A DNA stretch of 64,000 bases, from contig NZ_JAKZGO010000008.1 of the NCBI RefSeq assembly GCF_022549785.1, forward strand, positions 164,971 to 228,970. The letters run 5' to 3'. This document shows, piece by piece, positions 8,542-16,738 of this stretch. Positions within the stretch are counted from its first letter, which is position 1. Each line of letters begins with the position of its first letter. The DNA comes from Belliella alkalica. GTDB taxonomy: Bacteria; Bacteroidota; Bacteroidia; Cytophagales; Cyclobacteriaceae. Both the position numbers and the translations under genes were made by a program. The notes under the pieces were generated by a model, which made no database searches, was not told the DNA's origin, and was given only the letters and a program-made list of their open reading frames with translations.

Positions 8542-8994
8542 ATGAAAAATAAAGATACATTTCTCTACTTTGGTTATGCTAGCAATCTTGACATAAGCAC
8601 TTTAGAAAGTAGGCTGGGACAACAACCAAAATTAATTTGCCAAGCTGTGTTACCACATTATGGTTTTCGGTTCAATTACCAAAACCCGGATGGCTCAGCA
8701 CGGGCAAATATCATAGAAAGTAAAAATGAATCAGTATATGGCTTACTTTTCGAAGTGTCGGAATCAGACAAGGGTTATTTTCTAAAATCTGAACCAGGTT
8801 ATGATTTTGTAGAGCATGAAATTTTCACAAAAAATGGCTCTTTGCGAGCCTTTACTTTTGTTTCCAACAAAATTGTAAAAGGTATCTTTCCCCACCAAGA
8901 GTATCTTGAAACCATCATCAATGGTGGCAAATCAAATAATATTCCTAGTGGGTACTTGGCAAGTATCATCAACCGTGCTGGAAAAATCACGTGA
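8542..8994 (+). CDS. Gamma-glutamylcyclotransferase-like protein
   Basis: This 150-residue cytoplasmic protein belongs to the GGCT/AIG2 fold. The N-terminal YFGYASNL corresponds to the family's Y-x-x-Y-G-S-N-L substrate-binding loop, with Ala in place of the first Gly. A candidate catalytic Glu lies in KSEPGYDFVEHE. It probably acts on gamma-glutamyl amines or peptides, but substrates vary too much in this family to name one. Its stop codon touches the stop of the convergent ndh gene with no base between. Confidence 0.75.
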   Translation: MKNKDTFLYFGYASNLDISTLESRLGQQPKLICQAVLPHYGFRFNYQNPDGSARANIIESKNESVYGLLFEVSESDKGYFLKSEPGYDFVEHEIFTKNGSLRAFTFVSNKIVKGIFPHQEYLETIINGGKSNNIPSGYLASIINRAGKIT

Positions 8995-10323
8995 CTATTC
9001 TTGCATCAATTCCTCATCTTTCTTTGTTTTAATTTGCTTAGGTCGAATCAAAAGTCTCAAACTTGGATCAAAAGCCAAATAATTCCAAGACCAATTCAAA
9101 AAGATAAACAACTTATTTTTTACACCAAGAATAGCCATCAGGTGAACAAACAGCCAAGTCATCCAAGCTAACAATCCTTGAAACTTGATAAAAGGTAAAT
9201 CAACTACCGCCAATTTCCTCCCAATAGTAGCCATGGACCCCAGATCCTTGTATTTAAACTCCTTCCACTGTTTATTTCTTAATTCTCCAAGCAAATTATT
9301 TGCAAGATTGTCCGCTTGCTGTAGCGCTACCTGAGCTACTTGAGGAAGTCCTCTTGGGTTTTCATCCGTAGCATAAATACAAATATCACCCAAGGCAAAG
9401 ATATTTCCACTCCCTTCCAATTGATTGAATTCATCTACAATCAATCTCCCATTTGGGATAGTCTGCTCTTCACGGACTCCGTTTATTCCATTTGGCTTAA
9501 TACCAGCTGCCCAAAGTAAAGTTTTCGTTTCTATAGCTTCTCTACCTTTAAGTACTACTTTTTCCCCGTCATAATCTAGTACTTGAGTATCCACCATCAC
9601 CTCTACTCCCAAATTCTCCAAATATTGTTTTGACTTTGACTTGGCTTCTTCAGACATACTGGACAGAAGGCTTTGACCTGCTTCTATCAATACAACTTTC
9701 ATGTTTTTGAAATTCAACTCGGGGTAATCTTTTGGGAACACATTGTTCCTTAACTCTGCTACGGCGCCTGCAAGCTCCACACCAGTTGGGCCTCCACCTA
9801 CTATCACCACATTCATGATTGATTTCCGCTTTTCCTCTTCCCCTATGTTTATAGCGGTTTCGTAATTGGAGATGATTTTGTTTCTGATAAATAGCGCTTC
9901 AGATACAGTCTTCATAGGAGTGCTGTACTTTTCGATGTTTTCCAATCCAAAGTAATTGGTGTCAGCTCCCATTGCCAAAATTAAATAGTCATAATCAATA
10001 TAGCCTACTGAAGTGTATAGTCTATTTGCTTCTTGATCGATCAACTCCGCTTCTGCCATTCTGAAAATTATATTCTTAGAGTTGTGAAAAACCTTTCTAA
10101 GAGGAAAAGAAATCGCACTTGGCTCAAGCCCAGAAGTGGCTACTTGATAGAATAGAGGCTGAAATTGATGGTAATTATTTTTATCCAACAAAAGCACTTG
10201 ATATGGACTTCCCATCAGCTTTCTTGCCAATTTAAGACCGGCAAATCCAGCACCAATGATAACAACTCTTTTTGATTTTGTCTCCGGAAGATTCGGAATA
10301 GGATTTTGTTTGTAAAAGTTCAT
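8995..10323 (-). CDS. ndh: Type II NADH:quinone oxidoreductase
   Basis: This is a single-subunit, non-proton-pumping NADH dehydrogenase that passes electrons to menaquinone at the inner membrane face. The 442-residue chain has the FAD motif VIIGAGFAGLKLARKL near residues 21-36, the NADH motif VVIVGGGPTGVELAGAVAEL near 172-191, and GDICIY, the FAD pyrophosphate contact. The C-terminus carries hydrophobic, amphipathic segments (LLAWMTWLFVHLMAILGV; LFIFLNWSWNYLAF) typical of NDH-2 membrane anchors. It is a monocistronic gene on the minus strand. Confidence 0.9.
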   Translation of the reverse strand: MNFYKQNPIPNLPETKSKRVVIIGAGFAGLKLARKLMGSPYQVLLLDKNNYHQFQPLFYQVATSGLEPSAISFPLRKVFHNSKNIIFRMAEAELIDQEANRLYTSVGYIDYDYLILAMGADTNYFGLENIEKYSTPMKTVSEALFIRNKIISNYETAINIGEEEKRKSIMNVVIVGGGPTGVELAGAVAELRNNVFPKDYPELNFKNMKVVLIEAGQSLLSSMSEEAKSKSKQYLENLGVEVMVDTQVLDYDGEKVVLKGREAIETKTLLWAAGIKPNGINGVREEQTIPNGRLIVDEFNQLEGSGNIFALGDICIYATDENPRGLPQVAQVALQQADNLANNLLGELRNKQWKEFKYKDLGSMATIGRKLAVVDLPFIKFQGLLAWMTWLFVHLMAILGVKNKLFIFLNWSWNYLAFDPSLRLLIRPKQIKTKKDEELMQE

Positions 10324-10507
10324 TTTGTTAGTACAAAAGGTTCATATTACTATACGAAGTAAGAATATAAAGGACGTGATTTTGGTCAGTTTTTTCAAAT
10401 GTTTTCAAGGTTATTCTTCCTCCCGCATTGTGACTAGTCCTGAATGACTTCTACAGATCCAGATTGGAATTTGTTTTTTGTCAAAAATCAAATAAATTTG
10501 AATTGCT

Positions 10508-10517
10508 AAAACGTTTT
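10508..10517. promoter_or_regulatory. LacI-type operator candidate upstream of GH130
   Basis: AAAACGTTTT is a perfect 10-base palindrome with a central CG, the usual core of LacI-family operators. It lies 57 bases before the GH130 start. No LacI-type gene is in the window, so this is a candidate only. Confidence 0.4.
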
Positions 10518-10574
10518 AATAAACACATAACTGTTTTTTCAAAGACTAATTAACCCTACATTATTTATTGAAAC

Positions 10575-11678
10575 ATGAAAAAGATAGCCTTCTGTTTACT
10601 TTTACTCAGCGCCTCATGTACAAGCTCTCCTGAAGGGTATGAAAAACCTTGGATGCTAGGTCCATTCGAAAGGGCGGAGAATCAAACAGCAATCATTGAG
10701 CCTACTGACGCGACTTCCTTTCAAGACCCCATGTCAGGAAGGGTTGTCAATTGGGAAACCATGGCGACTTTCAATCCAGCAGCGATTGTGAAAGATGACA
10801 AAATTCATGTTTTCTACAGAGCTGAAGAAAAATTAGGTGAGAAAGAAATTGGTGGGCACACATCGCGATTGGGGCTCGCAATTTCTCAAGATGGTGTCAA
10901 TTATACCAGAGAAAGCGAACCAGTATTTTTTCCTCAGGAAGATAAGCAAAAGTACTACGAATGGACTGGAGGAACTGAAGATCCACGATTAGTTGAAACA
11001 GAGGATGGTACCTACGTCCTCACATACACCCAATGGAACCGTGAGTATCCAAGACTTGCTGTAGCAACATCTAAAGATTTGAAAAATTGGGAAAAGCATG
11101 GACCAGTATTCAAAAATTGGAAAGCAGGAAAATACCTCAACATGGAAACAAAATCCGGAGCGCTTGTTACAAAAGAAGTAGATGGGAAATTGGTGGCTAC
11201 TAAGATAAATGGCAAGTATTGGATGTATTATGGTGTGCCGCACATTTGGTTAGCAAGTTCAGAAGACTTGATCAATTGGGAACCTCTGGAAAATCATGAA
11301 GAAAACTTAGTTCCAGTATTGAGCCCGCGTGCAGGATTTTTTGATTCATGGTTGGTAGAAGCTGGCCCACCAGCAGTATTGACAGAGGATGGAATCGTAG
11401 TCTTGTACAATGCAGGAAATTCCCAATCAATAGGAGTTGGGGATTTGCCAAACCGGATGTACACAGGGGGGCAGGCTCTTTTTGATCCCAATGAACCTTG
11501 GAAACTTCTTGACCGATCAACAAAACCATTTATAAAGCCAGAAAAAGATTTTGAGAAATCCGGTCAATATGTGGACGGAACAACGTTTGTGGAAGGCTTG
11601 GTTTTATTTGAAGGCACATGGTACCTCTATTATGGAACTGCAGATAGCAAAGTCGGTGTGGTGACTTGGAAGAAGTAG
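10575..11678 (+). CDS. Exported GH130 family glycosidase/phosphorylase
   Basis: This 367-residue lipoprotein has a signal MKKIAFCLLLLSASC with the acylated Cys at 15. The mature chain is a five-bladed propeller of glycoside hydrolase family 130. Visible family landmarks are FNPAAIVKDDKIHVFYRAEE, GTEDPRLV, TYTQWN, WLVEAGPPAVLTEDGIVVLYN and WYLYYGTADSKVGVV. GH130 members phosphorolyse or hydrolyse beta-mannosides. Export to the cell surface or periplasm favours a hydrolase (beta-1,2-mannosidase type) over a phosphorylase, which is inference. A ROK sugar kinase follows after 178 bases on the same strand, and a LacI-like palindrome lies upstream. Confidence 0.85.
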   Translation: MKKIAFCLLLLSASCTSSPEGYEKPWMLGPFERAENQTAIIEPTDATSFQDPMSGRVVNWETMATFNPAAIVKDDKIHVFYRAEEKLGEKEIGGHTSRLGLAISQDGVNYTRESEPVFFPQEDKQKYYEWTGGTEDPRLVETEDGTYVLTYTQWNREYPRLAVATSKDLKNWEKHGPVFKNWKAGKYLNMETKSGALVTKEVDGKLVATKINGKYWMYYGVPHIWLASSEDLINWEPLENHEENLVPVLSPRAGFFDSWLVEAGPPAVLTEDGIVVLYNAGNSQSIGVGDLPNRMYTGGQALFDPNEPWKLLDRSTKPFIKPEKDFEKSGQYVDGTTFVEGLVLFEGTWYLYYGTADSKVGVVTWKK

Positions 11679-11755
11679 CTGGAAGTTTCGCCTCAAATAT
11701 GACATTTGAAATGATCTAGGAAATGAATAAAAAATCCAAGAAATAGGGATCAGGA

Positions 11756-11776
11756 GAAATTGCGCTGAGCAATTTC
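11756..11776. repeat. Perfect inverted repeat between GH130 and ROK genes
   Basis: GAAATTGC and GCAATTTC flank a 5-base loop. There is no T-run, so it is not a standard terminator. It could be an RNA processing hairpin or an operator ahead of the ROK gene. Confidence 0.3.
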
Positions 11777-11856
11777 ACAGATCTCCACATTGGCTTCTAT
11801 GGTAACCAAATAGAAGAAAAGAAATTAGTAAATCAAGTATAAATCAAAAAGCAATT

Positions 11857-12807
11857 ATGAGCTATTTCAATTCAGAAAATCTTTGGGGAATTGACATGGG
11901 TGGGACAAAAATAGAAGGAATAATCTTGGCCTCTGCAGAAGTTCCTGAAGAGTTATTTCGGTTCAGAATACCCACAGAAGCTCATTTGGGATATGACCAT
12001 ATTTTGAATCAATTTGAGAGATTGATTGAAAAGATGGAATCTCATGCCGGATATAGAGCAGATGTAATCGGTCTTGCATCTCCAGGTACATACATCCCCT
12101 CCAGAGGAGTTATGAAAAATTGCAACGCCACAGTCATCAATGGAAGAGATTTGAAAAATGATCTGGAAAAGCAATTGGCAGTAAAAATACTTTTGGCAAA
12201 TGATGCAAACTGTTTTGCATTGGCAGAAGCAAAGCTTGGTGTCGGAAAGGACAATAACCTAGAAAATAAAGTTCTGTTTGGAGTTATACTGGGTACTGGC
12301 GTAGGTGGAGGTGTAGTAGCAAATGGGAAATTGATCCAAGGAAAACATGGAATAGGAGGAGAATGGGGACATAATTACCTTTTCCCTGGAGAAGGAGACA
12401 CTTGTTATTGTGGAAAAACAGGCTGTAATGAGCAAATTATATCTGGACCCGCTCTGGAGAAATTCTACCTCCAACAATCTGGTACGTCAAGACCTTTGAA
12501 AGAAATTCACGAAAGACATTTAACTGATACAGACCCTTTTGCTAGCATGACCATTGAAAGGTTAAAAGAAGGATTTGCTAAAGCTCTGAGCATAGTTATC
12601 AACATTTTAGACCCGGAAGTCATAGTCCTTGGTGGAGGCGTGAGCCATATAGATTCACTCTATGGCGACACAAGCTTGCTAAAGCAGATGATATTCAACA
12701 ATGAATTTGAAACACCAATAATCAAAGCCAAACTGGGAGATAGTGCAGGAGTATATGGAGCGGCACTTTTGGTACATGAAAATACAAGCAAAAAAGTGCC
12801 AAGTTAA
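11857..12807 (+). CDS. ROK family sugar kinase
   Basis: A 316-residue cytoplasmic ROK protein. It has the N-terminal ATP motif WGIDMGGTKIEG, the GTGVGGGVV motif, and the ROK zinc site H172, C183, C185 and C190 (CxCGxxGCxE). A GGGVSH motif lies near the C-terminus. There is no N-terminal helix-turn-helix, so it is a kinase (mannokinase, fructokinase or glucokinase type), not a NagC-type repressor. Its position after GH130 suggests phosphorylation of the released hexose. Exact sugar is not readable from sequence. Confidence 0.88.
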   Translation: MSYFNSENLWGIDMGGTKIEGIILASAEVPEELFRFRIPTEAHLGYDHILNQFERLIEKMESHAGYRADVIGLASPGTYIPSRGVMKNCNATVINGRDLKNDLEKQLAVKILLANDANCFALAEAKLGVGKDNNLENKVLFGVILGTGVGGGVVANGKLIQGKHGIGGEWGHNYLFPGEGDTCYCGKTGCNEQIISGPALEKFYLQQSGTSRPLKEIHERHLTDTDPFASMTIERLKEGFAKALSIVINILDPEVIVLGGGVSHIDSLYGDTSLLKQMIFNNEFETPIIKAKLGDSAGVYGAALLVHENTSKKVPS

Positions 12808-12988
12808 ACCAAGTGTAGAAATTTTGGAAAGTGTATATTTACAACTACCGACTTTCTAAATGGTTTTTTGCTAGTATTTTTTGTTAGAGCTATCAGTAAA
12901 TAAGCATATTTCCATAAAAGATTACATGTCATTACATGATTCCTTTTAAAAAGATTTCTTAATTTTACGTCTTTAAAATCATATTAAT

Positions 12989-13696
12989 ATGGGAAGAGCT
13001 TTCGAGTTTAGAAAAGAGAGAAAATTTAAGCGTTGGAACAAGATGTCTAAGGTTTTCACACGCTTGGGAAAGGAAATCGTCATGGCTGTGAAAGCTGGTG
13101 GTCCTGATCCTGCGAACAACACTAAGCTCCGGACAATAATCCAAAATGCAAAAGGTGCAGCGATGCCAAAAGATCGTATAGAAGCGGCGATCAAAAGAGC
13201 ATCAAATAAAGATGAAAAAGATTACGAAGAAGTGTTGTATGAAGGTTATGGCCCATATGGAGTAGCTGTAATCATCGAGACTTCTACAGACAATACCAAT
13301 AGAACAGTAGCCAATATTAGAAGCTATTTTTCAAAATCCAATGGATCCCTGAGTACATCTGGTTCTGTAAGCTTTATGTTCAACAAAAAAGCGGTTTTTC
13401 GATTTGCCCAAGGTGAATATGAAATCGAAGAGCTAGAGTTAGAGCTTATTGATTTTGGATTGGATGAAATAGATGAAAATGAAGGAGAAATCTTCGTTTA
13501 CACAGCTTTTGAGGACTTCGGCAACATGCAAAAAGCGCTAGAAGACAGAAATATAGACATCGTTAATGCTGATTTCCAATGGTTTCCGACTACTACAGTA
13601 GAATTACCGGAAGATCAAGAAGAGGAGATCAACAAACTAATTGAAAAATTAGAAGATGATGATGATGTCAACCAAGTTTTTACCAATATGGCATAA
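12989..13696 (+). CDS. YebC/PmpR (TACO1) family protein
   Basis: This 235-residue cytoplasmic protein belongs to the YebC/TACO1 family, implicated in resolving ribosome stalls (YebC) and in transcription control (PmpR). Family landmarks are the N-terminal MGRAFEFRK, a basic helix, AGGPDPANNTKLRTII, AKGAAMPKDRIEAAIKRA, and YEGYGPYGVAVIIE. The acidic C-terminal domain is complete. Its own terminator follows after six bases, so it is monocistronic. Confidence 0.93.
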   Translation: MGRAFEFRKERKFKRWNKMSKVFTRLGKEIVMAVKAGGPDPANNTKLRTIIQNAKGAAMPKDRIEAAIKRASNKDEKDYEEVLYEGYGPYGVAVIIETSTDNTNRTVANIRSYFSKSNGSLSTSGSVSFMFNKKAVFRFAQGEYEIEELELELIDFGLDEIDENEGEIFVYTAFEDFGNMQKALEDRNIDIVNADFQWFPTTTVELPEDQEEEINKLIEKLEDDDDVNQVFTNMA

Positions 13697-13702
13697 GCCT
13701 TT

Positions 13703-13731
13703 AACCTGTAGAAAGACACCTACAGGTTTTT
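13703..13731 (+). terminator. Terminator of the yebC-like gene
   Basis: A perfect 9-bp stem (AACCTGTAG/CTACAGGTT) with an 8-base loop ends in TTTTT. Confidence 0.85.
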
Positions 13732-13749
13732 ACATTTACTAAAGAAATC

Positions 13750-14322
13750 ATGGCATTTCCGCAAAGAAAAAATATAAAAGAAGAAAAAAGACAGCAGCTC
13801 ATCATTGTAGGCAGTAAAAATCCAGTAAAAATAAATAGTACAGACATTGGGTTTCATGCAGCATTTGAATCGGCATTTTTGGTAGAAGGACTAAATGTAA
13901 GCTCGGAGGTAAGGGATCAACCTATAGGAGATGAAGAAACCTACCTAGGAGCCCATAACAGAGCAAAAAATTCAAAACAAGTTTTTCCAGAAGCCGATTA
14001 TTGGGTAGGGATTGAGGGAGGTATTGATGAAGACAAAGGCGAAATGTATGCATATGCTTGGGTTGTGATTATGGATAGAAAAGGCCAAATTGGCAAAGCT
14101 AAAACTGCAACATTCTACCTTCCTTCTGTCGTTTCGGACTTGATCAAAGAAGGAAAAGAACTGGGAGAAGCTGATGACCAAGTATTTATGAAAGACAACT
14201 CCAAACAAGGAAGTGGAGCTGTTGGCATATTGACCAATGGTGTTGTGAATAGAAAGGACTATTACAGTCAAGCTGTAATTCTAGCTCTTATCCCTTTTCT
14301 CAACGAAAGTATCTACGGATAA
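13750..14322 (+). CDS. yjjX: Inosine/xanthosine triphosphatase (DUF84/YjjX family)
   Basis: This 190-residue enzyme hydrolyses non-canonical purine nucleotides (ITP, XTP) to protect nucleic acids. Family marks are the N-terminal VGSKNPVKI substrate loop, DQPIGDEETYLGAHNRA, the WVGIEGGID core strand, and GAVGILTNGVVNRKDYY. The first 16 residues are a charged extension. It starts 18 bases after the yebC terminator. Assignment to DUF84 is firm; the gene symbol follows E. coli use. Confidence 0.86.
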   Translation: MAFPQRKNIKEEKRQQLIIVGSKNPVKINSTDIGFHAAFESAFLVEGLNVSSEVRDQPIGDEETYLGAHNRAKNSKQVFPEADYWVGIEGGIDEDKGEMYAYAWVVIMDRKGQIGKAKTATFYLPSVVSDLIKEGKELGEADDQVFMKDNSKQGSGAVGILTNGVVNRKDYYSQAVILALIPFLNESIYG

Positions 14323-14439
14323 GGTAGTAAGATGTCTAAAGGCTTTAAAGCTTCAATGATGCATTGAAAATATCTATTAGTGAAAGGGCTTAGATATTCG
14401 TACTTTTGTGATCGAAAACTGAAGTAAACAAAATTATAT

Positions 14440-14754
14440 ATGTTACAAGAATTAGAGACTGACACATTACAGGAGATTGTAAACGAAAATGAAAAAGTAG
14501 TGGTACAATACGGTGCTACTTGGTGTGGCAACTGTAGGATTATCAAGCCAAAAATGAAAAGATTATCAGGTGAATATGAAGGAATTACTTTCCTTTATGT
14601 AGATGCCGAAAAATTACCAGAATCAAGAAAATTGGCATCAGTAACCAACCTTCCTACTTTTGCGACTTTCAAAAACGGTCAATTGGTCAATCAAATTCAG
14701 ACAAACAAAGAAGACGCACTTAAAACCCTGATCAATGAGATTGCCGATAATTAA
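14440..14754 (+). CDS. Thioredoxin family protein
   Basis: A 104-residue cytoplasmic thioredoxin-fold protein with active site WCGNC (C29, C32) in place of WCGPC, and the cis-proline motif TNLPTF. A TACTTTTG box at 14401-14408 resembles the Bacteroidota -7 element, giving a leader of about 30 bases. The next gene overlaps its end by 20 bases, so the two are co-translated. The CGNC site implies a redox potential different from housekeeping thioredoxin; this protein is likely a dedicated reductant. Confidence 0.88.
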   Translation: MLQELETDTLQEIVNENEKVVVQYGATWCGNCRIIKPKMKRLSGEYEGITFLYVDAEKLPESRKLASVTNLPTFATFKNGQLVNQIQTNKEDALKTLINEIADN

Positions 14755-14998
14755 GCATGTTTTAGGGTTTATAGAATCCAATGACGAGGATTGGGTAAAA
14801 GAAACCATAGAACTTTTGGAGAATATGACAGAGATTCCGTCGTTAAAAGATGAGGAACTAGAAGTGATGGGAGAATTGCTCTCAAACCTTTACGGTACTT
14901 TGGAGGTTTATCAAATGATAAAGGACGGTACAGATAAGAAAGAAGCCATGAACGCTTTCATGAAGCGTGTCACTGGATCGATAGATAAACAAAAGTAA
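14735..14998 (+). CDS. DUF6952-like small acidic protein
   Basis: An 87-residue acidic, all-helical protein (MRLPIIKHVLGFIESNDEDW; ELLENMTEIPSLKDEELEVMGELLSNLYG). From memory it matches the family named DUF6952, often encoded next to thioredoxin or peroxiredoxin genes in Bacteroidota. It overlaps the thioredoxin gene by 20 bases, a strong sign of joint function. No catalytic residues are evident. It may be a partner or regulator of the thioredoxin. Confidence 0.75.
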   Translation: MRLPIIKHVLGFIESNDEDWVKETIELLENMTEIPSLKDEELEVMGELLSNLYGTLEVYQMIKDGTDKKEAMNAFMKRVTGSIDKQK

Positions 14999-15042
14999 AA
15001 GCGAGAAGTTGTTTTAAATCACCCGATAAACACCGCTTTCTT

Positions 15043-15072
15043 ATAGGGCTCTTCGGAGCCCTATTCTATTTT
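15043..15072 (+). terminator. UUCG-capped terminator after thioredoxin operon
   Basis: A perfect 9-bp stem (ATAGGGCTC/GAGCCCTAT) capped by a TTCG tetraloop is followed by TCTATTTTTTT. It overlaps the stop codon region of the convergent gene and separates the two. Confidence 0.88.
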
Positions 15073-16052
15073 TTCAGATTTTCCAAAAACTTCCTCAGCG
15101 CTACTCTCCAATTAGGATCAGCATCCCATTCTGGGCCAATGTATAGCTCGTTTCTCACCAAAAATTTGATGTAATATTTCACGACTATTCGAGAATCGTC
15201 TCCCGATTCTAATTCAGGAAGTCCCATACTACTTCTTAAGTCTGACTCTCGACCTTCCACACGCATCAATACAAACTGAACTCTTTCTTTTATCAGTTCT
15301 GCTTCAGTTTTTGCTTCAGTCAAATACTCAACTTGATGTGGATAACTTGCCTTAAATATACCTTCAAGCCCATTTTTTTCCTCCTTTTGTGCGGCGGCAA
15401 TAGCTTCAGCAGATTTTCCCAACAAATCATATCGATACATACTCAGAAATGCTGACTCCCCAGCTGCTCCTGATAATGGCACACCAAGTTTAAATACATC
15501 TAAGTTTAATGGATTCCTATTCAAAAATCTAGAATTTCCTCCTGCCAAAGAACTTTCACTTGCGGGAAATTCTGGGACTTCCAAAACTAAGAGATTTCTT
15601 GATCTCACGTTCCTTCCCATGGCCATCAAGCTTTCTTTCATACTCTTTACGCTCTCAGCCTGCATGGAATAAATCCCTGCATTCGACACCATATTCTTGT
15701 TGTTTGTATAAGGAGCAATATGAAGTATCAATTCACCAGAAGATTTTCTTGTGAGGATAACAATATTTTTTACCAATCTTTTGTTGAAAGCCTCTGCATA
15801 ACCTGCCTGAGTCTCTTCTGACAGCGTAATTTCCTCCAACTCATAATAGGCAACTGGATCCCCTCCTGCCTCAACTATCCCTGCGTGAATTTCCTCTGCC
15901 AAATTTTCCCAACTTAAAACAGGTCTAGCTTGAGGTGAATTTGAAATCAAAACAACAGATTTTCCATCCAGAAAACTCTCTGGCAAAGTCCCTTGTCCAT
16001 AAGAGCTTGGGGCAAGAACAAAAAACAACAGCAAAGCTGAGATAACTTTCAT
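15066..16052 (-). CDS. Exported protein of unknown function
   Basis: This 328-residue protein has a signal peptide (MKVISALLLFFVLAPSSYGQ) and is probably periplasmic. No known domain was recognised. The first part (VVLISNSPQARPVLSWENLAEEIHAGIVEAGGDPVAYYELEE) looks like an alpha/beta fold, and a basic-acidic helical C-terminus follows (DADPNWRVALRKFLENLKK). It stands alone, convergent with the thioredoxin operon. Codon use looks native, so it is probably a lineage-conserved protein and not a recent arrival. Confidence 0.75.
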   Translation of the reverse strand: MKVISALLLFFVLAPSSYGQGTLPESFLDGKSVVLISNSPQARPVLSWENLAEEIHAGIVEAGGDPVAYYELEEITLSEETQAGYAEAFNKRLVKNIVILTRKSSGELILHIAPYTNNKNMVSNAGIYSMQAESVKSMKESLMAMGRNVRSRNLLVLEVPEFPASESSLAGGNSRFLNRNPLNLDVFKLGVPLSGAAGESAFLSMYRYDLLGKSAEAIAAAQKEEKNGLEGIFKASYPHQVEYLTEAKTEAELIKERVQFVLMRVEGRESDLRSSMGLPELESGDDSRIVVKYYIKFLVRNELYIGPEWDADPNWRVALRKFLENLKK

Positions 16053-16449
16053 GAATAAATATATTTGATACGAACAGTTTGCACGAATATAATTAACGTC
16101 AAGATAATAATTTCATTATTGGTATAATAATATGACAATATCCATAATGTTGCTCTTGGACAAATGAAAGGTTTTACTATTTGCGGATACCAGAAAACAA
16201 CTTGTAGCCGTAGGGTCTTCTACAGTCAAATTAAGCCAAATGCAATAACTCAACAATCATTTGTTCGGTTCAGTGCATAAAAGTAGATAGACATTACAAA
16301 ATTAACTTTCGTGTTCATTCCGATCTTTGACTCTTCGGTCTAAGATAGATTTTATAGTTTTTTCTTCTTTATCTCTATCAGAGAGCAAAATTAACAAAAT
16401 CAAAATCTTATAATTTTTCATCATCATTATAGAGCAAAAATCTATAAAA
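16053..16449. other. Gene-free AT-rich stretch
   Basis: This stretch holds the upstream region of the 15066-16052 gene and nothing clearly coding. A 68-codon minus-strand frame (16302-16508) overlaps the decayed antitoxin and was judged chance. Short pieces such as TTGCGGATACC recall the ends of the dispersed element but are too short to call. Confidence 0.4.
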
Positions 16450-16648
16450 ATGGTGAACACAGAATTAAAAAACATCTTAATCGAAAGAATTATGCAGATT
16501 AATGACAAGTCATTTTTAGAAGCTCTAAAGTACTCACAGATAGTAAAGTTGAAAAAGACAATTATAAATTATCTGATTTTGAAAAGAAAAAGATTTATGT
16601 GTCCAGACAAGAAGGAATCCAGATGAATTAAAGAAGTATTTGCACTGA
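16450..16648 (+). pseudogene. Decayed antitoxin gene, two frameshifts, no toxin
   Basis: Reading begins at ATG 16450 with NTELKNILIERIMQINDKSF and LEAL, a pattern I recognise from RelE-partner antitoxins of Bacteroidota. Near 16527-16531 a single missing base shifts the frame. The next frame then gives VLTDSKVEKDNYKLSDFEKK and KKIYVSRQEGIQ, the expected middle of the family. Near 16620 it shifts again, and DELKKYLH followed by TGA (16622-16648) gives the expected C-terminus. Part of the usual linker before the C-terminus is also lost. No toxin frame follows, so this is a relic of a lost toxin-antitoxin pair. The family match is from memory. Confidence 0.7.
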
Positions 16649-16738
16649 TTTTTCAATTCAAAAACATTACTTTGCATCGTGTTTGATAAACTTGTTGTCT
16701 TCACCCAAGATACATCATCCGAACAAATATAAAAACCA

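Noticed and set aside
16302-16508. 68-codon minus-strand frame with a hydrophobic N-terminus
   Set aside because: It overlaps the decayed antitoxin on the other strand, has an odd hydrophobic-then-basic make-up and no partner or terminator. Probably chance in AT-rich DNA.
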